From: Massilia aquatica
GTDB taxonomy: Bacteria; Pseudomonadota; Gammaproteobacteria; Burkholderiales; Burkholderiaceae_D
NCBI RefSeq assembly: GCF_011682045.1
Contig: NZ_VVIW01000029.1
Location: 1-64,000, forward strand
DNA: 64,000 nt
Direction: 5' to 3'
Part shown: piece by piece, positions 9,801 to 15,440 of the stretch
Numbering within the stretch: the first letter of the stretch is position 1
Layout of the letters: the number at the start of each line of letters is the position of its first letter
Made by a program: the position numbers and the translations under genes
Notes under the pieces: model-generated
Seen by the model: the letters and a program-made list of their open reading frames with translations, nothing else
Databases searched by the model: none
Told to the model about the DNA's origin: nothing

Positions 9801-10188
9801 CCGCTTCCGTATTGCGACGGCGCTGCTCGAGATGGGCGATCTGGAACGGGCGAAAGGCGAGATTGACATTGTCATTGCACAGTTCCGTCTCTTACACAAG
9901 CGTACGCCTGCCGATTTGCAAATCCGCCTGTCGCTGGCGGAGTCGCTGTTGCTGTACGCAAAGATACAAAAGAAACGAAGAGACGACACCAATTCGATCA
10001 TTGCGTGCAAGGAAGCCTTCGCTGTCATTGAACCCAGCACCACCTCAACCAGGGACTTTTTCATTCTCGATCCCTGGAGCCGCTCGACGCTTTGTCTGCA
10101 ACAATCCGTGATCGATAACACTCCATGGCAACGGCTTGCACAGATCGGGTATCGGGACTCTCTCTACCGTAAGTTAATCCCAAGATAG
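6889..10188 (+). CDS. winged-helix / nSTAND ATPase / transmembrane / TPR protein, 1099 aa
   Basis: The N-terminal ~100 residues form an OmpR-type winged-helix domain (PRTMDVLVALCRANGAIVST; SPVHKNIAQLRRLLGD; IETIRKRGYRTV). A STAND-type P-loop ATPase follows, with Walker A GPSGSGKTS near residue 176 and a Walker B-like region (LALFIDRFEALF) of the nSTAND1 type. A hydrophobic helix near residues 594-618 (LSALGLIIVLAVLNSAFAL) may anchor it in the membrane. The remainder is TPR-like helical repeats (LNNLGNNNYYIGQ; AHNNLGSLAFALG). This plan suggests a CadC-like one-component sensor that binds DNA from the membrane, or a signal-transduction STAND protein. It is divergent from tssB-tssC-hcp and may control it (inference). 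The ATG follows AAAGG. Confidence 0.75.
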   Translation: MSGRPSPVANPHPTRARFRLGAWLVAPASNTIDNAGETRQMEPRTMDVLVALCRANGAIVSTEELLQQCWGSTIHGDSPVHKNIAQLRRLLGDNANAPLFIETIRKRGYRTVAAVDWTVDDVQAPHWENGSPFRGLLPFDETHAGVFYGRDEATRKLAQAAQAQIDHGLALLLLLGPSGSGKTSLVQAGLFPSMSRAQDGTGPALLASTTFDIADQGEQTLFTALAGAMLDLHWDDSYGFPDESAIALGQRLERDCNSVINQLDAALAPHRSGVRLALFIDRFEALFNANRVTEAERSAFLAALEQLARSGTCLIVIACRNDFYPNIATLPLLIEVKPYGGHVDLAPPGFSDIAQMIRKPAAAAQLVFGVDPVTHASLDDILCESATASPDALPLLQYCLHELYQQRTAEGELSFAAFHELGGLEGAIGRRAEQVVVGLSDDHRAELPHIMSLVTVLAIDEELVTSQRAPWSALRSEQARETVTALVEARLFVSDLASGTRVFGIAHEAILRRWPRMSDWIGAHRDALRARGRLAQQVARWSADGRRADLLIPRGKLLDEAKQLRDAGGWSLEPDECELIRLSNRRARQFEWARLSALGLIIVLAVLNSAFALSSLAAKRTAEARRTKVEGLVDYMLGDFADKLRPLGKLELLEGVSGKSLEYLRSSQQDELSPAALTLRAKALQVIGEVGREQGNAAQTIDALTEANAILRRQHEADPKNIQVLNNLGNNNYYIGQMHKDHNDMPAAAAAWQQYRLLAEQLHMLEPDKAQWWIEQSYAHNNLGSLAFALGKPESAVTEFAASLALKQRALQHTPGDKMLIAALAETYSWLALAKQSLGQLGAAEQLYEQEMELVQQLRQRFPSEPMWINRYARALQHRAVLALALGKDDRALDDLAAAAALLVDLAQNDKKNRAWQVELANAQQEYLMVKLRTEPAQLILPQLQRIHANLAAESAMNPKNVRWISNETVARFRIATALLEMGDLERAKGEIDIVIAQFRLLHKRTPADLQIRLSLAESLLLYAKIQKKRRDDTNSIIACKEAFAVIEPSTTSTRDFFILDPWSRSTLCLQQSVIDNTPWQRLAQIGYRDSLYRKLIPR

Positions 10189-10197
10189 GAAGATTCT

Positions 10198-10686
10198 ATG
10201 CGTCATACAGTTCCAGTACTTTCCCAAGTCCCGGTGGTGGTTACCATCGTGGGCATCGATGCGTCTTCCGAGGTCTACTACACCTATGACGATCCACTAT
10301 CAGGCATCCACTATAACAAGTCGCCCACGTGCACTATTAATGCTGTTTCTCCGTATCAAACGTTGTTCGCCTTGGACTACGCGAGCTCGCGTAACGGTTG
10401 GATCGTCACCACGCCTGCAATACTGGCCCCATCGACATCAAAGTCGGGTCAACACTTAATCCCATCGTCCCCAGACTTCCAAGCCTCTTGCCTTGCATTG
10501 ATTACTACTTATAATCAGACTGAACTGGACTATACATTCGACGTCGTCTTCTTCAATCAACTCACGAGGACGAAAATATGGGATGACCCTCAGGAGGGCA
10601 ATCCTCTCAATCCCATCAAGGTGTGCGACCCGGAGACCCATCATGCTCCGCAGCCGCGCAGGGTGACATCGTCGCCCAATATGTAA
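10198..10686 (+). CDS. hypothetical protein, 162 aa
   Basis: This gene starts nine bases after the STAND-ATPase gene with a clear AGGAAG ribosome site, so the two form an operon. The protein is rich in beta-prone segments, Tyr, Thr and Asp (VYYTYDDPLSGIHY; ELDYTFDVVFFN) with no membrane segment or signal peptide. No family is recognised. Its 3' end overlaps the convergent gene to the right by 46 bases, so the last 15 residues share DNA with that gene. A partner or product under control of its large neighbour is possible but unproven. Confidence 0.6.
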   Translation: MRHTVPVLSQVPVVVTIVGIDASSEVYYTYDDPLSGIHYNKSPTCTINAVSPYQTLFALDYASSRNGWIVTTPAILAPSTSKSGQHLIPSSPDFQASCLALITTYNQTELDYTFDVVFFNQLTRTKIWDDPQEGNPLNPIKVCDPETHHAPQPRRVTSSPNM

Positions 10687-11393
10687 TTCTGCAAGTCGGT
10701 ACAGATCGCCAGTGCCAACTTCTCCTGCAGCGCGATGCCCAAATCACCGTGGCGGTCGCACTGCCGGATGCAGGCGATCTGCCCGGTATTGGCGTCCAAC
10801 AGACGGATCGTCGCGCGCACGTACCTGGGCTCGGTCCTGACCCGCACTTCGATGCGATATTGCTCTGCCGACGCACCCGATTCGCTGCCAAAGCGCTGGA
10901 ACAGGTGCAAGGCAAGTTCTTCCTCCAGTCCGGAAATAAAGTTTTGCGTGCCGCTTTCCGGCGATGGACGGTCTAGCGGCAAAAGCGCCACCGACTTGAT
11001 ACAGATGGGACGCGCGCTCGCTACCGATGTCAGCACGGGCACATAGGTTCCCATAGGAATCACAATCTGCAAGTCGTTCACGTTGGCTGCCGTCGCGTAA
11101 TACTGCGCGAGACGGCAGCGCAGCCTGCCCATCTGCACCCGCACCACGGGATCGAAGCTCGTATCGTAATCGCGCGCATCACGGTGAAACACCTCAATGC
11201 CGATTGCGTATTCGCTGATCGACGCTTCCATGCCGCTCAATTTTCTCGTCATCAGGAACGACAGCATGGCGCGCATGCGCGGCGCTTTCACGAAGATCGG
11301 ACTGGACAGCACATGTTGTACAGCCTGCCAAGTGGCGTCGCTTTGCACGGCGGCGGCTGTCAATGTCGATGCGTTGCTGGTGTGCGTATTCAT
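10641..11393 (-). CDS. putative DNA-binding regulator-like protein, 250 aa
   Basis: The N-terminal half contains a pattern seen in many winged-helix proteins linked to adenylate-cyclase- or TolB-type sensors: SEYAIGIEVFHRDARDYD followed by VVRVQMGRLRCRLAQYY (near residues 60-100). The C-terminal half (ALLPLDRPSPESGTQNFISG; LLDANTGQIACIRQC) resembles the nucleotide-cyclase-associated 'FADLS'-type domain found after such regulators, but no catalytic domain is present. It may be a DNA-binding regulator acting on neighbouring genes. It is divergent from the metalloprotease gene, with an 11-bp tandem repeat between them. The exact family is uncertain. Confidence 0.55.
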   Translation of the reverse strand: MNTHTSNASTLTAAAVQSDATWQAVQHVLSSPIFVKAPRMRAMLSFLMTRKLSGMEASISEYAIGIEVFHRDARDYDTSFDPVVRVQMGRLRCRLAQYYATAANVNDLQIVIPMGTYVPVLTSVASARPICIKSVALLPLDRPSPESGTQNFISGLEEELALHLFQRFGSESGASAEQYRIEVRVRTEPRYVRATIRLLDANTGQIACIRQCDRHGDLGIALQEKLALAICTDLQNYILGDDVTLRGCGA

Positions 11394-11817
11394 GGTCGAT
11401 CCAGTCGGAAAAGGGATTCAGGAAGTGCACTGAGGTGTGCCTGAATTGACTCTAACGAGATGGATCAATCTTGACCTTACGATTACCTTACGATTTCAAG
11501 CCATTGATTTAAAAGGCAATTTTTTCTATTTCGCAAGCAGCCCAGACCACACGCGCTGGCCCGCAAGCCCTGCACGGGACCGTCGGTCACGCTGCGCCGC
11601 GTTACGGGATGTTACTTCACACGTCGGCCAGGCCCCTTCACCATCCCTGCATGGGCTGTCATCGACCGCCACTGCTGGCCGATGGCGCTATGGCGCAAGC
11701 CGCAACACCCGGGGTAGCAAGCGACGCAAGCACCAATCCCGGCGCGCCGCGGTCTAGCGTCGGCTAGGCTGGCGACAACCCATCCTTGTAGCAATCAACG
11801 TCCATTAGGAGAACAAG
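11394..11817. other. intergenic region upstream of the metalloprotease gene
   Basis: No gene is supported in these 424 bases; an open frame at 11437-11757 has Arg/Ser-rich random-looking translation. The left part is AT-rich and holds a tandem repeat at 11474-11495. The right part is GC-rich. The promoter for the metalloprotease (start at 11818) should be here. Confidence 0.5.
11474..11495. promoter_or_regulatory. two perfect tandem copies of ACCTTACGATT
   Basis: The 11-bp unit ACCTTACGATT is repeated twice without a spacer, close to one turn of the DNA helix per unit. It lies 81 bases upstream of the regulator-like gene start (11393) and about 320 bases upstream of the metalloprotease start. 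Direct repeats at helical spacing are typical of OmpR-type winged-helix binding sites, so this is a candidate operator. Confidence 0.4.
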
Positions 11818-13161
11818 ATGAAAACTGTTTCGGTTTGGTTCAACATACTGATTGTCGCGTTGGGCTTGCTATGGGGAAGCACGGCATTGGCCGTTGACTA
11901 CCTCTCGGGGATTTGGAAGATCCCGGCCACAGGAGAACTCGGCGCCAGGCGCTACAACACCACGCCGCAGGCTTGCAAGGATGCGTGTTCCGCTAACCAG
12001 TCGTGTAGCGGCTTCTATGCTTTCACCGACTGGGATACATGTCAGCTCTATGGACCCGATGCCGACGTCGCCGCGCGCGTAGGGCCTTGGTCGAACGTCC
12101 AGATGAACTGGAAGAAAGCCAGCCCGGACCCGCTTGCAGCCTATACATCTGGCTTTTTGCCCATCCCCAATAATGGTGCGCTGACGGATACTTTGTACGG
12201 TTATCAGCCGCAGCAATGTGCCAAGATGTGTAATGGCAAGGCCGATTGCGTCGGTTTCCACACGATCACGACGTCCGACGTCTGCAGGCTATACGGCCTC
12301 GAGTCGACCTGGTCGAGCACCAATGGCCCGTGGTCGAACGCAAAGTTGTTCATGAAGGCAACCCAGCCAGCCATTCTGATGGTGGATGTCCATGTGATCG
12401 ACAGTACCAGCGGCGGCAACGCCAGGTGGACCAGGGAGTACGCGCAGCAAGTGCTCGCCAAGGCGACCCGGGAAATGAACAATGGCGAAGTGGTGTTCAG
12501 CCTCGGCAGCTTCGATCGCATTGTCGACGACCAACTCTTCAATGGCCGTGCGATGGACCCGATCTTTGTCAAGTACGACAACAGCGGCCGTCCAGGCCGG
12601 ATCAACATCTATGTCGCGGCGCCCATGAGCAATTACGGAGGGGGCGTGGCGTGGGTAACGGTCACCTTGTCGCCCTACGCGGTCATTTCTTCGCGTTACG
12701 ATTCCTTTAACGACTATGACGTGGAGGATACCGCCAGAATTTTCCTCCACGAGATCGGGCACAACCAGGCCTTTGCGCACAACGGCAGCTTTTACAGCTA
12801 TCCCTACGCCACCGACTGGTACTGGAGCAGCAGCCCGCTTGCCAGGCAGGTGTTCGCACGCCTCGCCACCTGGTCCAAGCTGCGCCAAAAGGGCTTCGAC
12901 CCTAACCTCAAAAACAACAACTACAGCTGCGCCGTCAATTCCCCGCTCCCCGATCGGGGCACTTTCCCGGCACCAAACGTTCCAGCTGCAACGTCGCAGG
13001 AATGTGCGGCGCGCTGTAGCCAATCGAGCAGTTGCGTGGCCTTCCATTCGTCCACCATGTACCCATCGTGCGTGCTCTTCGACGCGGCGAGCATTGGCAA
13101 CGCGACCCAGCCCGGCAACCCGGCCACGGAGATGTGCTGGAAAACGGCCGGCAGGAAATAG
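11818..13161 (+). CDS. secreted PAN/apple-domain metzincin-like metalloprotease, 447 aa
   Basis: The protein begins with a Sec signal peptide (basic KT, hydrophobic core, cleavage expected after STALA). Two Cys-rich PAN/apple-like modules follow (CKDACSANQSCSGFYAF with CQLYG; CAKMCNGKADCVGFHTI with CRLYG). A protease-like domain comes next, and a third PAN-like module (CAARCSQSSSCVAFHSS, CVLF) ends the chain. The zinc site is H311-E312-x-x-H315-x5-H321 (HEIGHNQAFAH), the metzincin pattern, with Ala where many family members have Gly. PAN modules bind sugars or proteins, so the enzyme may be directed to a surface or matrix. It is probably exported by Sec and acts outside the cytoplasm. The ribosome site is AGGAGAACAAG before the ATG. 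Confidence 0.8.
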   Translation: MKTVSVWFNILIVALGLLWGSTALAVDYLSGIWKIPATGELGARRYNTTPQACKDACSANQSCSGFYAFTDWDTCQLYGPDADVAARVGPWSNVQMNWKKASPDPLAAYTSGFLPIPNNGALTDTLYGYQPQQCAKMCNGKADCVGFHTITTSDVCRLYGLESTWSSTNGPWSNAKLFMKATQPAILMVDVHVIDSTSGGNARWTREYAQQVLAKATREMNNGEVVFSLGSFDRIVDDQLFNGRAMDPIFVKYDNSGRPGRINIYVAAPMSNYGGGVAWVTVTLSPYAVISSRYDSFNDYDVEDTARIFLHEIGHNQAFAHNGSFYSYPYATDWYWSSSPLARQVFARLATWSKLRQKGFDPNLKNNNYSCAVNSPLPDRGTFPAPNVPAATSQECAARCSQSSSCVAFHSSTMYPSCVLFDAASIGNATQPGNPATEMCWKTAGRK

Positions 13162-13200
13162 CGTATCCGCGCTGGCGTGAACAGGTCTGCAGGATATGCG

Positions 13201-14352
13201 TCAGACTGTCTCGCCGTGGGTTTCAATGATGGCGGCAAGCGGCCTGCGCAGGCACTCGCCGTGCCGCTGCCTGATCGCACCGAAACGCGCGAAAAAAACG
13301 ATGCGCCGGTCGCCCCCGGCAAGGTGCTGCAATTGGCCGCGCGCCCGGTCGTGCTGCAGCATCACGCTGAGCGGGTGCAGCGCCAGTCCGAGCCGCTGCG
13401 CGTTCAGCCACACTTCCATCAGGCGCGCGCCGGCCTGGACCATCACCGTCGATGCAAGGTTGTCCGACGGCAGGCTGCACAACAGCAGTTGCGCCGAGTC
13501 TTCCACCAGCGCCGCCAGTTGCGCCGCCATGTGATGCGGCACGCGCACGATACGCAGCACTTGCATGACCTCCGGTGCCAGCACACATTGCATGATGCGC
13601 GTACGCAGCGGCGACATCGGTCCCATCAGGCTATGCAGATAAAAACCGTCTTCGGCCGGCTTGCGCGGATCGAAATGCAGGTAGCGGTAGGTTTCCTTCC
13701 ACGCGCGGTAGCTGGAGAAGTCCAGCGCCGCGAACTGCCGCACCAACCCGGCGGCACGGGCAATAAAGGCCGGGCTGCGTTCCACCCGGAGATGCAGTTG
13801 GTCCCCGGTCAGCTGTTGCGGCCAGTGCCGTTCCAGCAATTGCGCGAGCACCATGTCACTGCAACTGCCCTCGGCAAACGGCGCGCGATGCGTACGGCGC
13901 TGGCGGACGCTGTCTTGCAATCCGGCTAATGCCGTGGCATCTGGAACGCGCTGCGGCTGCAGAGCAAGCAACACCAGGCCCCGGCAGCCATGCCCTTGTT
14001 CCAGCGATTGCAAGAACGGCATGGCTGCCGGGGCCTGCGTATCGAGCCTCTCGAGCCAGTGCCAGTTGCAGTGAAAGCCCAGCGCATCGAAGGCCGCGCT
14101 CAGCAAGCCGAGGAACATGCCGCAACTGAGCTGCATTTCCAGCGTCAGACTGGGTAATGCTCTCAAGGTACGCTTGCGATCGATGCCCAGCAGCAGCAAC
14201 TGCGCGTGCTCCGGCCAGGCATGTGCCGGCAACAGTTGCGCCCGCATGCGCCTGTCTTCGATGTGCACCAGTTTCCATGGCTGGCAGTTGTGCGACGACG
14301 GCGCCTGGCGCGCAATGTCGACCGCTTGTCGCAGGTTTTCTTGAAATTCCAT
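13201..14352 (-). CDS. pigM: PigM-like nitroreductase-family oxidoreductase, 383 aa
   Basis: In prodigiosin synthesis PigM oxidises the alcohol 4-hydroxy-2,2'-bipyrrole-5-methanol to the aldehyde before O-methylation. The N-terminus has the nitroreductase-type FMN-binding start (ARQAPSSHNCQPWKL) and the rest matches the long, diverged RedV/PigM class, with QAGARLMEVWLNAQRLGLAL at the second FMN half-site. Translation probably starts at the ATG at 14352 after AGGGGCGTTG, only nine bases after the pigL stop. It is the last gene of the cluster; the next gene is convergent 40 bases away, so no pigN follows. Confidence 0.85.
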   Translation of the reverse strand: MEFQENLRQAVDIARQAPSSHNCQPWKLVHIEDRRMRAQLLPAHAWPEHAQLLLLGIDRKRTLRALPSLTLEMQLSCGMFLGLLSAAFDALGFHCNWHWLERLDTQAPAAMPFLQSLEQGHGCRGLVLLALQPQRVPDATALAGLQDSVRQRRTHRAPFAEGSCSDMVLAQLLERHWPQQLTGDQLHLRVERSPAFIARAAGLVRQFAALDFSSYRAWKETYRYLHFDPRKPAEDGFYLHSLMGPMSPLRTRIMQCVLAPEVMQVLRIVRVPHHMAAQLAALVEDSAQLLLCSLPSDNLASTVMVQAGARLMEVWLNAQRLGLALHPLSVMLQHDRARGQLQHLAGGDRRIVFFARFGAIRQRHGECLRRPLAAIIETHGETV

Positions 14353-14361
14353 CAACGCCCC

Positions 14362-15108
14362 TTAGCCGTCCCCGTGTGACACGCACTGCCCTACCAGCGC
14401 CAGCGCGTAATCGCCGATCAGCGCGCCGTAGCCGCTCAGCTGCGTTCCCTGGCTGCCCGGCAACTGTGCCAGCAGGCGCGGCGACAGGCGCCATGACAAG
14501 CGGCCGTCGCCGCCGATGGCTTCGAGCTCGATGTCGGCAAACCAGCCGAATATGCTTTTCCCGTGTGCCTTCATGAAGGCTTCCTTGAAGGCCCAGACCG
14601 CGGTAAGGACGGCATCGCCGCCGGCGGCGCTGAGGCGCGATTCGTGCGCGGTAAATGCCATCTCGCGTGCCGCATCCGGAAACGGCCTGACACGCTCGAT
14701 ATCGATGCCGACCGGATACGCACTGGCCGCAGCGACCGCATAGCCTTGCGAATGGCTGATGCTGACATGGCCACCGGCTGCCTGCGGCTGGCCGCGATTG
14801 TGTTCGGCGCTGCTGTTGCCGATGACCAGCGCATGCAAGGGCGATTCAGCACCAGACTGCGCATGCAGATGCTGTAATGCGGCCTTGGCGGAGACGCGCC
14901 CGGCCATCCATTCGCGGCGCCGCTTGGCCAGCCGCAATCCGTGCAGCCGCTCGCGCTCGGCATTGCCAAACATGCGTGCGAGGTAAACAGGATCATGTTC
15001 GCGCCGCGCTACCGCGTCGACCGACACTGCGCTGACAACGCAGTCACCGATGCCCACTATCCACGCCGTTTCCGTCTGCGGCAACAGGATTGCGGCAATC
15101 CCGCTCAT
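14362..15108 (-). CDS. pigL: PigL-like 4'-phosphopantetheinyl transferase, 248 aa
   Basis: This enzyme moves phosphopantetheine from CoA onto carrier-protein serines, here presumably PigG and the two carrier domains of PigH. The Sfp-type signature is present: GHVSISHSQGYAVAAAS, the magnesium-binding GIDIERVRPF, and the WAFKEAFMKAHGKSIFG block. The length is normal for the Sfp/Gsp group. The ATG overlaps the TGA of pigK (ATGA), so the two are translationally coupled. Confidence 0.92.
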   Translation of the reverse strand: MSGIAAILLPQTETAWIVGIGDCVVSAVSVDAVARREHDPVYLARMFGNAERERLHGLRLAKRRREWMAGRVSAKAALQHLHAQSGAESPLHALVIGNSSAEHNRGQPQAAGGHVSISHSQGYAVAAASAYPVGIDIERVRPFPDAAREMAFTAHESRLSAAGGDAVLTAVWAFKEAFMKAHGKSIFGWFADIELEAIGGDGRLSWRLSPRLLAQLPGSQGTQLSGYGALIGDYALALVGQCVSHGDG

Positions 15109-15425
15109 GCAGGCGCCTGGTAACCGGCGCCGAGCTGCGTGCCGGCGACTTCCTCCACCACTTCGGCCATCGTGGAAAAGCCTTCCACCAGCCGCGCGAA
15201 GCTCGCGCTGGCCATGTCGCGCTGGAATGCCGCGTCGCTGCTCACCTTGATGAGCTCGATATAGTGGAACGGCGCATCATGCGCACTACTGACCCGGTGC
15301 ACGTCGAAACTGCGCACACTCGGCAATTCCGGACAGGTCGCATAGTCGGTCTCCAGTACCCAGTTTTCGAAAGCCTGCGCATGGCCGATGTCAAGCAGGC
15401 GGATTTTATGGACGATCGATTGCAT
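15105..15425 (-). CDS. pigK: PigK, RedY/HapK-like small protein, 106 aa
   Basis: This small soluble protein occupies the pigK position and has the length and fold pattern of the RedY/HapK family, a ferredoxin-like alpha-beta domain (FHYIELIKVSSDAAFQRDM). The biochemical role in prodigiosin clusters is not settled; a helper role in bipyrrole formation has been suggested for relatives. It starts 15 bases after the pigJ stop and its stop overlaps the pigL start. Confidence 0.85.
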   Translation of the reverse strand: MQSIVHKIRLLDIGHAQAFENWVLETDYATCPELPSVRSFDVHRVSSAHDAPFHYIELIKVSSDAAFQRDMASASFARLVEGFSTMAEVVEEVAGTQLGAGYQAPA

Positions 15426-15440
15426 GTGAGACTCCCGTGG

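Noticed and set aside
11437-11757. Plus-strand open frame of 106 codons before the metalloprotease gene.
   Set aside because: Arg/Ser-rich random translation, no ribosome site and no family resemblance.
13161-13201. A possible pigN gene after pigM.
   Set aside because: Only 40 bases separate the pigM stop from the stop of the convergent metalloprotease gene, so there is no room.
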